Positions 45,730 to 57,959 of a stretch of 64,000 nucleotides of DNA are shown in pieces. How positions within the stretch are numbered: position 1 is the stretch's first letter; each line of letters opens with the position of its first letter. Position numbers and translations under genes: made by a program. This DNA is from Hedera helix. Lineage: Eukaryota; Streptophyta; Magnoliopsida; Apiales; Araliaceae. The notes under the pieces are model-generated. The model saw only the letters and a list, made by a program, of their open reading frames with translations. It made no database searches and was not told the origin of the DNA. The DNA is taken from NCBI GenBank assembly GCA_947179155.2, contig OX359284.1:6132932-6196931 (forward strand), written 5' to 3'.

Positions 45730-46083
45730 TCCTAAACTATTTAGGATTAGGGTTTTAATTTGATTCCTAATTTAATTAGGAACTAAATTAATTAATTACA
45801 ATTCCTAAACCATTTAGGAACTTAATTATTTAATAATGAGAGTACTTCTTATTAATTAATTACTAAACCATTTAGTAACTTAATTAATTATTATTATAAT
45901 TATAATTCCAAAACTATTTAGGAACTTAATTATTTAATAATAATATTACTACTCATTAATTAATTACCAAACCATTTAGTAACTTAATTAATTATTATAA
46001 TTATAATTCCTAAACTATTTAGGAACTTAATTATTTAATAATAATATTACTATTTATTAATTAATTCCTAAACCATTTAGGAA
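45730..46083. repeat. Array of covarying stem-loops in the solo LTR
   Basis: Units at 45730-45746, 45802-45820, 45860-45878, 45906-45924, 45964-45982, 46007-46025 and 46065-46083 share the form TTNNTAAA-loop-TTTANNAA. Spacing alternates at 58 and about 45 bp. TTCCTAAA/TTTAGGAA and TTACTAAA/TTTAGTAA are both perfect stems. Two units have one mismatch. Confidence 0.75.
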
Positions 46084-47559
46084 CTAAATAATAATACTAG
46101 TAATAATAATAGTAATAATAATAATAATAATAAGACTCCTCTTATTAATTTATAATTAGTATTTCTAAAATACTAAATTATAAATATTAAGCTATTTAAT
46201 TTATTCTATCATCATAGTATAAATTAAATATACTTAATTTATTATTACAATTATGCCATCCACTTCTAAAATAAATATTACTCTTTTGCGGTGTGACCTT
46301 TTAGGTTCTCCATATTAAACCGGTTGTATAATAAATAAATTAGAACAATTCTAATTCATTTATTACGAATTAACTCTTTAATTCAGAATAAATAATTATT
46401 CCACAATAAGGGTAAGTCCCCTTAGCGATTAGTCGACTTTTCAGATAATATAGATTTCAACATTTAATCGTAAAAGAACCTTTCAGCAAATAGTTACCGT
46501 ATAATTCAATCCTTCTACCATACAATGTCCCAATCAAATATAAGACACGAAATTTCTGTCAAGTCTTATTTATTTGATTATATGCATTTCAATTCACAAA
46601 TACACAATTCTAGTTAATGTAAATTAGAAACTCCTTTCTAATTCCATCCAACCCTGGCCAGGGATTTCTGAGTTGTCACTTATTGAATCGCATAGGACAT
46701 TCTCTCCCTTTACTGGAAGTGGTAGATCCTTTGTTGACCATTCATCTATCTCCATGTGTACCTTATTATACCCAAGCACATCCTTTGATATACCAATAGG
46801 TCTTAAGGAATATGTCAAAGTATAACTTAGTACACACAAGATACTAAGATGATCTCAAGTCTAAGGATCACTTGTACGACTATCACATAAGGAACTCCTA
46901 TTGACAGACGAGTAAAACTCCATTAGGTGTTCCTTGAGCGAGTCACGTTCAGTGAACTTATTCTCTAATAAGCACCTACATACTTGCTTTAGTGTCTCTA
47001 CACAAATGATTATGAGATCAATCATCCTCTTCATAAGAGCAAGCATAGTATGTACCAATCTATCCGGATCTACTAATCCCCTTTTTAGTGATCCAACGAT
47101 TAGGAACAATTTTAGTTTTGAGCTATCTTGAATTTAGATCTCATTAGCATGATCCTCATCATGGTTCTAAAAGCATTGCTCGAAAACTATGGGTTTATCC
47201 ATTTGATTAATTCAAGTAATTAATCATGAATAAAGAAATGTCTTGATACTTTTAATAATAAATGAATAATATTACAAAGTATATGCTTATCACATCAAAT
47301 GTGATTGGCTTGAGGGCATACTACTTTCACTAATATTGTTTAGTATATAGTGTTGAATTATATTATAACTGTTTTAATAGTATTAGTGTATTTTTATTTG
47401 CATAAAAGGTATAGATGGGACGACGCGCATGCATCAACAATATAGTCACTTTTCTGGCAAAAGCGCATCGTTCGAACAGAAGACAATTTGAACAAAGAAC
47501 GACAGAAAACCCTATAGAATTCTGAGATAGACCATCTTGGACAGGCTAAGCAATACATG

Positions 47560-48370
47560 TAAGAGTACAACCCCTAGTGGTGGGCACAACCCATATGGGC
47601 TTAAATGTATGACCAGTGGAAAGCTAAGAGCTGGGTTAAGAGACGCAGAACTGCCATGAACAGAGCCTCAGGTGCACCTAAAAGTGACGAGCAACAATAT
47701 ATCACAGTTGCAGTATGTTGCTGTCAGTGTACGTATTTTGCAAAATTTTTTTTTTTTTAGGTTTACAGTCATGGTATTAGTATGAAAGCATGTGATTAAT
47801 ATATATACATATGTATGGATTCTAAGTTATATTTGTAGGAGGCTACGTCCCAAGGTCAGCCTACCCATTGGCTAGATGTGTACGTGAACGTTCGCGATGG
47901 TCTGTCTAAGGCTGTCTATATAGTTGTAAGATTTTATAACTTGGATATGTTGTTTATAATTTGTAACGTTAGTCATTCTTTAGCATAATTATTTATTTAT
48001 AGTCTATTTAATTTTTATCCAAATGACAAGAAACTTATAACACATTACTAGACGAGCGAAATCCTACTGGCACCCCGCGACTGTCGATAGATCAAGAATT
48101 ATGGGAGAATGCGTTGGTTGTGAAGAAGAACTATGTCAAAGGCCAAGGACAACGATGTCGATCGACTATTAGTGGTATAGGCAACTTTGCTAGCCAAGCT
48201 GCTCAATCATTATGCCAGCCGACGTCGCATACGACTACTGACTGTGTGAGAGCAATATGTCAAGATCGTGATCTTCTTCATACATTGGGTGTGTATCTGT
48301 AGTCTCTGAATCTTGACAAGTTAGCAGATGCAGTGGCAACAGCAGCACAATAACAAAATGATGATGAGGT
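47560..48370 (+). pseudogene. En/Spm transposase-associated gene fragment in CACTA
   Basis: Fragments look like exons of the plant En/Spm-associated protein (Transposase_24-like). 47605-47715 reads MYDQWKAKSWVKRRRTAMNR then SDEQQYITVAV. 47838-47927 reads EATSQGQPTHWLDVYVNVRD, ending at a GTAAG donor. About 48050-48369 reads GTPRLSIDQELWENALVV, KNYVKGQGQRCRSTISGIGN and a stop at 48300-48302. Introns between them have plausible GT-AG ends. The N-terminal part is missing, probably because the solo LTR and deletions removed it. Family assignment is tentative. Confidence 0.5.
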
Positions 48371-48405
48371 AATCTTACTACTAATTAGTACAATCAAATT
48401 AATCA

Positions 48406-48408
<3 letters not shown>

Positions 48409-48444
<36 letters not shown>
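48409..48444. repeat. (TA)n microsatellite
   Basis: 36 bp of TA in an intron-like stretch of the CACTA gene fragment. Confidence 0.9.
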
Positions 48445-48446
<2 letters not shown>

Positions 48447-49254
48447 TGTTTTATTCTTTTGTTATAGGAATATTTGGACGATGATACGCGAGAAGACATT
48501 TTTGTACGCGAGAAGACATTTTTGTATTCTCTTGATCTTGTTATACCTTTGTATTGTTCTTTTTTTAATGACTGTTTGCATGTATGTTTATTGTAATGAC
48601 ATTGTATATACATTTTACTTTGGCTTATTTATATTTCAATTCAGATGGATTATATTGAACACGTGTGCTGGAGTTACTTTATATATATGAACTGTTGTGT
48701 GTTGGAAAATAAAGTCGGTACAAATTTTTTTTGGGAAAATCCACAAAAAAAGTAATTTTTATTTATTTATTTATTAGTAGCGATTGCATACGGTCACTAA
48801 TAGGTTGCAGCGACCACCACATCAGCGACGGATGTCCGGCGCTGATACTATTAGCAACCGATGTTATCAGCGGACGCTGACACGTGGTGCCACGTCACTC
48901 TGAAAGCTGACTCAGAATAACGACGACTACAATCGCTATTTGTAGTCACTGATATCGGTCACTGAAATCCATTGAGTGACCAAATAATCTGCAACCACTA
49001 TTAGCAACCACAATCGATCGTAGATACCTATCAATGACCAATAGCGGTCGCTGATAGGCGGTCGCAGGTATTCTATTTTTTTTGTAGTGTATGTATCTTT
49101 ATTTTAAAAATGAACAAAATAAATGTATTTTTAGCAGTTTGAAACAGAAGAATTAGTTTAAATTAGTTTACAATAACCTAGTTATATGAAACTAAAAATA
49201 TTACAACTTCTTATTTTTTAATTAGGTTGTTGATATTGTTATAATAACAATGAT

Positions 49255-52200
49255 TGTGACGACCCCAAATCCGGGTTCCATAACCTCGGGTTTGGTTCTC
49301 CACTGTACAATACTTACTAACAATTAAATACATAAATTACATTTAAACTTCATGAAATAATACAAAAGGTTCCTTATAAAAAAAACTATGTTTCCCAAGG
49401 TCGATTAACCTTAATCGTAATATTACATATCTTAAGGGAAATACAAAAGATTTACATGGAATTACATAATAGTAATTTAAGTCTAACATGCATCAACTAA
49501 ACTAAGCGTTTGCTCTCCCGTTGCCTTTGTCTGTTTTAGAGCATTCGGACTTAGCTGAAATATAGTCATGATATAGCAAGAATGAGCAACTAAATGACTC
49601 AACAAGTTTATAAACAACAACATAAGATATATCATGATGAAGAAAAATAACTTCAAGGTTTTTGACAATAAGAATTGTGAAAGATATCAAGAATCAAAGC
49701 TCAATATAAGAATGGATTGACTCTTTACTGCTGAGTGGTCTTTAATGACCATGAACTGCTACTAAGGTATAATAGACATACAATGTATGACACCTTGTTA
49801 AAAATAACGGGACACTCGAGGGGATCAGTCCTCTTATGTCCTATGTATATGCATAACATTTAGTTTTCTTGCGCAAATTCGTTTACCCGACAATATAAAA
49901 ATTCCCTTTAACTAGGGTTGCTCTTTCTCAGTCTTATTATAAGAATCCGCAGCAGCCAATGGTTTGGATACGCTTTTAAAATATTCAATTAGATGAATTT
50001 AAACATGCATTTATCTAGCCGAAACAATTAGTTTAGACATTCTTAAACATTTCGTAAATTACTGAACTATAACATTTGCAAAGGCACTATGTGCGAATAC
50101 AATACAATAATAATGTGAAGTAATTTTCGATAATTAATTCACTTAAAGGTCTGTCAAATAACTATGAGTGTAGATACTTGCTCAACAATAATTGAATTTC
50201 TCAATGTAAATAAGGTTGAAGAATACTTGTAACAATAAATACAAGTTAGAGTTAAGAAGAAACTTGTCTCGTGTGTGATCTATGGCTAACCAATTTAATT
50301 TAATAATCCTTTTACAGACCTAACAATTAAATCAGTTTGATATTAAATTAGTATCATATACTTATAAGTATAATGACCTTCATAACTCTTGCGAACCACA
50401 TAATTAAATAATTATGGGTATTTAAACACTTAGAAAATATTATCATTACTTGATAATATTTCAAACACAAAGAACCTATATTAACTATTTAATATAGTTC
50501 AAACAATTATCTAATATTATTAACAATTTAATAATATTTTATTAGACTTGTAGTATTATTCATCATTTAATAATATCTTATAAATCTTCTAAGATTTACT
50601 AATATTATTAATTATTTAATAATATTTTAATCATTATTTAATAGTATTAACTATTTAATAATAGTTTATTACCTTATTAATATTATTAATCATTTAATAA
50701 TATTTTATTTATTTTTTAATATTATTAATTATTTAATAATATTTTATTACCTTATTAATATTATTAATCATTGAATAATATTTTATTCATTATCTAATAT
50801 TATTAATCACTTAATAATATTTTATTCATTTTCTAATACTATTAATTATTTAATAATATTTTATTACCTTATTAATGTTATTAATTATTTAATAATATTT
50901 TAATACCTTTATTAATATTATTAATTATTTAATAATATTTTATTTATTATCTATTATTATTAATGATTTAATAATATTTTAATCAATTGCCAATATTACT
51001 AATAAACTCTATATATTGATTTATTTTACAAACACATTCATTTTACACTTAGTTCAACTTAAACTTTCACCAAAAACCCAACCCGACCTGACCCGGACCG
51101 AATTGACCCGACCAGACAACAACAAAAAAATCTGATGGACTAGCGAGGTCGCCCCATAAGGTGGCGCGGCCGCCTCATCCATGCAGAGAATGTTTATAGT
51201 TTGGACTGGCCGACCACTAGTCACTCCGACAGTCGTAACTTCTTTATTTTAAAATATTTTAGGGTGATTATTGAGTCCATTCTCATCAGAATTTCCTCAT
51301 CTACAATTTCTCTTTATATCACAAATCCAAATTCCAAACGGAACTAAACCCAAAAATGCTCACAATGACAAAGTGAAAACTAACTTCATAAATCATTGGT
51401 TTTAAAGGTTCAAACTTGAATAAAATAAAATCTACACATTCAAATGACATCCACTCAGTGTTGTAGTCTCCCTCACTTTGTGTTTTACAACATTTCATGG
51501 TTCGATCACCTTTTTGAAAACGGTATGACACGAAAATTAAAGATCGAACCACTTAGGGTTTCAAAACGACCTATTTTGCGGTAAAAGCCATAACTTCTTT
51601 GTTATTCCATATTTTTGTGAGATTCAAGTTGTGTTGGTTTTATAACTCACTCATAAAAAACTTTCTAGCCATAGAAATTACGTATTTAACTTATACATTT
51701 TGAAATGACATAAAATATAGCACATAACTACTTAGGGTTTTACCGATAAAACTCAATATACACATTTCTTCCATTTTTATGCAATCTACACATAGCAGAA
51801 CATGATATAACCACATCAAGCTATGAATATACATATATTACATAGTTAAATACTTCTAGACCATCAAAACAAGTTTTGATCGGTTAAAAATAGATTTTAA
51901 CTGTTCAAAATCGTTCTAGACTACAAAAATGAAATGTAGGAAGTTTAGAGCACTTTTAAACCTTGAGGTCTTGGATGCTCTTCTTCTTCTCCTACCAAAG
52001 TATGTTGTGAAGCTTTGTGTCATCCACCAAGCTTATTCTCTAGCTATTTTCTTAAGTTCACAAGTGTTTCTTTCTTTTCTCTCAAAAGCTCTCTATTTCT
52101 CTCTTGTATTATCTAGCAAATGAACTAACAAACTTGACACAAGTGTGGAGCATCTTATTTATAGCCAATTACTAATCCTTCATTAACCTACTAATTCACC

Positions 52201-52893
52201 AATGTTGGTGAAATTAAGGCTTAATTGGGTTTACTATTGCATGGATTGACTAGGTGAATAACAATGTGATTGACTAGAGTTGTTGGCCAACCTTATCATA
52301 GTGTAAATTAGAAGCAACATGAAAATCAAGCAACCCATGTGGGTCCCCCTTCAAATCTCAGCAAAATGGCATTTTTCAAGCCATTTTTCCTTTAATTTTT
52401 CTACTTTAATTATTCATATATACATCTATATATGTATAATCATATATGTAGCAATTTTGACCAATTTTGACTTCCTATTGGGCTCCACTTTGGACTCTAG
52501 GATTAAATATATTGGGCTCATCCATTTAATTGGTTTGGACTCAATTTAATTAACACATTGAGTTAGCAGTTAAATAATTATGCTACCTTTAATTAAAATA
52601 AGCATTGGGATTGTTTAATCAATTACATGGACTAAGGTTTAATTTAATTACTTGGGACTAGGTAAATTTAATTGACCTAGTTTAACAACTCATTTGGATT
52701 TAAAATATAATCCAATTAGATTTGCTTTAATTAATTATAACCTCTTGCTTCATTGCTTTAAATAAATATACACATACACTAGTATATCTATTTAATTATC
52801 TAATGAACTATTAAATAGTATAAAATTTTTAATTCATTGCTAATTATATAATAATTATAAATACAATGTTTAATAAAATTCGTGGTTATTACA
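49255..52893 (-). repeat. Long solo LTR (3639 bp)
   Basis: Flanked by ATGAT at 49250-49254 and 52894-52898. On minus it starts TGTAATAACCACG and ends GGGGTCGTCACA, so TG...CA holds. The minus-strand TATA box TATAAATAAG is near 52154-52164, with GTCCAA/GCCCAA pseudo-repeats upstream. It is related to LTR A, LTR B and the remnant at 10176. The size and start resemble Tekay/Del-type chromovirus LTRs, but no coding region proves it. Frames within it are not genes. Confidence 0.85.
50445..50990. repeat. AT minisatellite in the long solo LTR
   Basis: More than ten degenerate copies of a 40-60 bp unit built on AATATTATTAAT and ATTTAATAATATTTTAT. Each unit is self-complementary, so the array can form multiple hairpins. 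Confidence 0.8.
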
Positions 52894-52906
52894 ATGATGA
52901 TGCTAG

Positions 52907-52911
<5 letters not shown>

Positions 52912-52990
<79 letters not shown>
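52912..52990. repeat. (TA)n microsatellite
   Basis: About 79 bp of TA just outside the solo LTR. Reading frames across it are artefacts. Confidence 0.95.
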
Positions 52991-52993
<3 letters not shown>

Positions 52994-53132
52994 GTGGTAA
53001 ATGGATATAATAAATATATAAATGGTAATCATGTTTTCTTCTGGAAGGGGCAACAGGCGGCAAACCATATCTAAAGAGAGATATCTTCGTAGTATTCAGG
53101 AACAGTCAATTTCCAAATATTTAAATATTTTG

Positions 53133-53136
<4 letters not shown>

Positions 53137-53186
<50 letters not shown>
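53137..53186. repeat. (TA)n microsatellite
   Basis: About 50 bp of TA at the left edge of the foldback MITE. Confidence 0.9.
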
Positions 53187-53188
<2 letters not shown>

Positions 53189-53192
53189 AGAG

Positions 53193-53443
53193 AAAAGATC
53201 CATGACATACCTCCTTAAAGAGTTCACCAAGCTCACCCCCTTTAGCGACGGACCCGGCGACGATTTGGTCCGTCGCCATAGGTTCGTCCGTCGCTAAAAC
53301 TTTTAGCGACGGACAACATATCGCAACGGATAAACATTTAGCGACGAACGAACCTATGGCGACGGACCAAACCGTCGCCAAGTCCGTCGCTAAAGGGGGT
53401 GAGCTTGGTGAGCTCTTTAAGGAGGTATGTCATGTATCCTTTC
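53193..53443. mobile_element. Near-perfect foldback MITE with CACTA-like core motifs
   Basis: The arms of about 100 bp are almost exact complements, centred at 53317/53318. CATGACATACCTCCTTAAAG at 53201 mirrors CTTTAAGGAGGTATGTCATG ending at 53434. The inner part repeats TTTAGCGACGGA and TCCGTCGCTAAA. A (TA)n tract lies on the left and a short TATATATA on the right. No transposase is encoded. Confidence 0.85.
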
Positions 53444-54063
53444 TATATATATCAATACTTATGCAGTTATTTTATTGACATTAAGCGACACTTATTACTT
53501 TGACAACAATGTGTTTCTTCTTTGATAGTGTGAATCACATTTCATAAAATATTAAAGCTAAGTTCATTTGATGTTATATGTACTAGGACTGAGTAAGGAA
53601 CTGAAATCAACCCCGAAACTGCATCAAAAAATTGATCAAACCGCACTGGTTGAGCTGTATCAACGCTTCTGGTATATATGGTGGTTTTAGAATGGTTGAA
53701 AAGCCACCTATGCGATTTCGGTGTCTATATATATATATATATATAATCGATAATGTGTGTGTGATGTATGCATTTTAGATCATAATTTCTCATCTTTCTA
53801 TCGGTGTGATCATAATTTCTCATATTTCTAATTAAATATTTGCAATGGTTTGAACAATGTTAAACCATTCATGAATAACAAATTCCAAACATAAAACTTA
53901 TTGCTTGATGTTATCATATTAATGTTATGTATGATTTCTTAAATATAAAGATGAATTTGATGTATTTAATATTATTGTTGATTGTGTTAATTGATTTTGA
54001 AACCAAAACTGAACCAAACCAAATCGCATCGCAAGTTTTAAAATCGCACCGCACAATCTCAAC

Positions 54064-54518
54064 ACTACAAGAAAACCAACTAAGCTCGATGGAATTAATT
54101 TTGACGAAATTTATTCCATTGGAAGTATCGTAATTTGAAAGAAAGTGTGGTCGGAGATAATTTCGTTAAAACTAATTTAATTTCGACGGAATTTCGTCAA
54201 GAAAATGAAAAGTAAAAACCTGGGAAATATTTTCGCTCAAGCCAAAGTTATGGTAGACGGAATTTAATATCTTTTACTGTAATTCCGTCGAAATTACGTT
54301 ACTTTCGGCGGACTTAATTTCAATTGAATTATGTCGAAAACAATGAAATAAAAAAACCTTAGGTCTATTCTTTAGCCCCGTGCTACTCCCTTTTCCCTCT
54401 TTTTCCTTTTCACTTTTCTCTATCTGAATCTAGCGATTTCTCGATCCCTATCGAAGATCTGCTCCTTTGCTGCCGTCAAGTCCCCTGGTTGTTCATCTCA
54501 TACAATCCATTAAGCTTC

Positions 54519-54595
<77 letters not shown>

Positions 54596-54771
54596 TGATT
54601 ATTTGGTTAATTGATAGTTGTTGGGATTTGTTTGATGATGAATTAGTATATATATACTGTTATTGTAATTTTGTGTTTGGGTGAGCAAAGTATGGCTAAA
54701 ATGTGTGGGTGTGTTATTTTCGATGGAATTTCAGAAGAAATTTTCAACGAAAATTTAATATGACACATATA
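54064..54771 (+). mobile_element. 5' end of a CACTA-like element
   Basis: CACTACAAGAAAACC at 54064 fits a CACTA terminus. Subterminal repeats follow (GACGGAATTT, AATTTCGTC, ATTCCGTCG at 54140-54300), then a CT-rich 5'-UTR-like stretch and a (TA)n tract at 54523-54590. The other end is not found in the window. Confidence 0.55.
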
Positions 54772-55660
54772 TCATGTCATCGCGATGGTGGTCGTACAGG
54801 ATCCACCGAGGGGTCATCTACATCATCTCGTAATTTTTGTCTTCGTCATTGATTATATCATATTGTACATTTTTATTTATGTAAAGTTTGACATTTACAT
54901 AATGTTTGTATTACACTTACAGAAACGGGACGTCAACATCACGGAAAGGGATTAACCTCGGTTTATTTGGCCATTTGTGGACAGTTCCACAGACGTGCAT
55001 CATAGATGTCGACACCACACATTATATGACTTTAATGACTAAAAAATTAATTCATATTTCTTTTGATGAAACAATGTATAACATAATTGTATTATTTTTA
55101 TTTTAGTATACTTGACCTTGTAGCTAAGTCCACTCTTCACGTCATCTGCTTGACACACCTCCCGACTGTTTGCATATAATACATCTGTTGGTTTGTAAAA
55201 ATCAATGAACATACAATTAATTTACATAATAATCAGCGAAAACATAGTAAAAATAGATTTTAAAATTTTCTACAAATCATAATCTAGAATCGACCTTTAT
55301 GCGCAATTATTAATTAAACAAGAAGGAGATATAGAGAATTATACTCTTATAGAACAAAGCTTTCTCATGTACAAGTTCAACTCTTATTCCTTCAAGTTCT
55401 CCTCGAAATCCATCGATTAGATTCCTTAGACCAATGTCAGTCACCGAAGTGTTTGGCCTTTAGAGGTGATCCACCAAGAAAGAATATGGATTCAAGAAGT
55501 GGGTGGTGGCAAACTCTAGTTTTCTCTCTCTTCTAATTCCTTAGATGTTGAGAATTATGTGAGCAACTCTTGTAACCCCAAATCCACAATAAGACTCATC
55601 TTATTTATAGATATAGATAGGCATACTAAACACTTTAGGAATAGGGTTAGGGTTTTAATA
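54772..55660. repeat. Tandem duplication, copy 1 (889 bp)
   Basis: Contains CACTA-like coding-looking text (GTSTSRKGINLGLFGHLWTV at 54920-54980) followed by the first 475 bp of the Copia LTR (55186-55660). Copy 2 follows immediately. Confidence 0.85.
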
Positions 55661-56549
55661 TCCTGTCACCGCGACGGTGGCCATACAGGATCCGCCGAGG
55701 GGTCATCTACATCATGTCGTAATTTTTGTCTTTGTCATTGATTATATCTTATTGTACATATTTATTTATGTAAAGTTCGACATTTACATAATGTCTATAT
55801 TACACTTACAGAAACGGGACGTCAACATCACGGAAAGGGATTAACCTCGATTTATTTGGCCGTCTGTCGACAGTTCCACAGACGTGCATCATAGATGTCG
55901 ACACCACATAGTATATGACTTTAATGACTAACAAATTAATTCATATATTTTTTTGATGAAACAATGTATAACACAATTGTATTATTTTTATTGTAGTATA
56001 CTTGACCTTGTAGCTAAGTCCACTCTTCACGTCATCTGCTTGACACACCTCCCGACTGTTTGCATATAATACATCTGTTGGTTTGTAACAATCAATGAAC
56101 ATACAATTAATTTGCATAATAACAGCGAAAGCATAGTAAAAATAGATTTTAAAATTTTCTACAAATCATAATCTAGAATCGACCTTTATGCGTAATTATT
56201 AATTAAACAAGAAGGAGATATAGAGAATTATACTCTTATAGAACAAAGCTTTCTCAGGTTCAAGTTCAACTCTTATTCCTTCGAGTTCTCCTCGAAATCC
56301 ATCGATTAGATTCCTTAGACCAATGTCAGTCACCCAAGTGTTTGGCCTCTAGAGGTGATCCACTAAGAAAGAATATGAATTCAAGAAGTGGGTGGTGGCA
56401 AACTCTAGTTTTCTCTCTTCTAATTCCTTAGATGTTGAGAATTATGTGAGCAACTCTTGTAACCCCAATCCACAATAAGATTCCTCTTATTTATAGATAT
56501 AAATAAGCATACTAAACACTTTAGGAACAGGGTTAGGGTTTTAATGTAA
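55661..56549. repeat. Tandem duplication, copy 2
   Basis: Starts TCCTGTCACCGCGACGGTGG against TCATGTCATCGCGATGGTGG at 54772. Offsets stay at 889-890 bp through the LTR start (55186 and 56076). In copy 2 the LTR runs on to its full length. Confidence 0.85.
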
Positions 56550-57919
56550 CTCCCAATCTAATTAGGAACCCAATTAATATAATAATTATAATTCTTAAAC
56601 CATTTAAGAACTTAATTATTTATTATGAGAGTACTCTTATAAATTAATTCATAAATCATTTATGAACTAAATAATAAAAACAATATTAGTAATAATAACA
56701 AGACTCCTCTTATTAATTTATAATTAGTATTTCTAAAATACTAAATATAAATATTAAGCTATTTAATTTATTTTATCACCATATTATAAATTAAATATAC
56801 TTAATCTATTATTACGATTATGTCATTTACTTCTTAAATAAATATTTTTCTTTCATGATATGACCCTTTAGGTTCTCCATATTAAACCGGTTGTAGAATA
56901 AATTAATTAGAATAATTCTAATCTTATTTAAATAAATAAATTAAACTATTTAATTTATGTAAATAAATAATATTTATTCCAAAATAAGGGTAAGCCTCCT
57001 TAGAGATCAATGACTTTTCAAGTAATATAGATTTCAATATTTGATCATAAAAGAACCTTTCAGCAAATTGTTATCGTATAATTCAATCATTCTACCATGC
57101 AATGTCCCAATCAAAATATAAGATATAGAATTACTGTCAAGTCTTATTATATTTGATCATATGTATTTCAATTATCAAATGCACAACTCTAAATAATGTA
57201 AATTAGAAATTACTTTCGAATATCATTCTGCCTTGGCCAAGGACTACTGAATTGTCATTTATCGGATCACATAGGACATTCTCTCTTTCTTACTAGAAGT
57301 GATTGACCATTTGTTAATCCTTCACCTATCTCCATATACAACTTATTATACTTGAACAGACCCATGTAGTATACCTTAAAGGTGTTAAGAAATATGTCAA
57401 AGCATAACTTATCATACACAAGATATTATGATGATCTCAAGTCCAATAATCACTTATATTACTATCACATAAGGAACTCCTATTGACAGAAAAGTAAAAC
57501 TCCATTAGGTGTTCCTTTAGCGAATCACTTTCAGTGAACTTATTCTCTAATAAGCACCTACATACTGGCCTTAGTGCCTCCACACAAATGATTATGTGAT
57601 CAATCATCCTATTTAAAAGAGTAAATATAGTATGTACTAATTTATTCGAATTCACTAATCCTCATTTTAGCGATCTCATGATTAGGAATAATTATAGTTT
57701 TGATCTATCTAGAATTTAGATCTCATTAACATGATCATCACCATAGTTCTAAAAGCATTGTTTAAAAATTATAGAGTTATCACAATTAATTCATCAATTA
57801 AATATGGATATATAAAATGCCTATAAATAAATGAATTATTTTAATAATAAATGAATAAGATTACAAAGTATTTGCTATATCATATCAAATGTGATTGGCT
57901 TGTGTGCATACTACTTTCA
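56076..57919 (-). repeat. 3' LTR of Copia element 3
   Basis: 1844 bp between TGTTGGTTTGTAAC and ACTACTTTCA. Two stem-loops of the covarying type sit at 56592-56610 (TTCTTAAA/TTTAAGAA) and 56648-56666 (TTCATAAA/TTTATGAA). The 72-codon frame at 57437-57655 is not a gene. Confidence 0.9.
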
Positions 57920-57932
57920 ATCTCTCACTTGC
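57920..57932 (-). other. Polypurine tract of Copia element 3
   Basis: GCAAGTGAGAGAT on minus, directly next to the 3' LTR, the usual Copia form. Confidence 0.75.
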
Positions 57933-57959
57933 ACTAAAATCAGTCACCATGGTATCTAA

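Larger units (their letters stand above)
45213..47329 (-). repeat. Copia solo LTR (2117 bp) inside the CACTA element
   Basis: Bounded by CTAAT at 45208-45212 and 47330-47334. The ends TGTTGGTTTGCAAAAA and ATACTACTTTCA match the LTRs of the Copia element at 56076-64000, whose minus orientation it shares. The minus-strand TATA box is at 45707-45716. It carries a (CT)n tract and a stem-loop array. Loss of the interior by LTR-LTR recombination is the usual cause. Confidence 0.9.
44740..49089. mobile_element. CACTA (En/Spm) transposon with nested solo LTR
   Basis: Begins CACTAAAAGAAAAAGGCCC at 44740 and ends TTTTTTTTGTAGTG at 49089. TAT flanks both sides (44737-44739, 49090-49092), the expected 3-bp duplication. 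Subterminal motifs (GTCGCTA, AGCGACC, GCAACCA) crowd both ends (44760-44940 and 48770-49070). Without the solo LTR it is about 2.2 kb, so it is a deletion derivative with only the end of a transposase-associated gene. Confidence 0.85.

Noticed and set aside
52800..53381. Frames of repeated Tyr-Ile
   Set aside because: They are translations of (TA)n tracts and of the foldback MITE.
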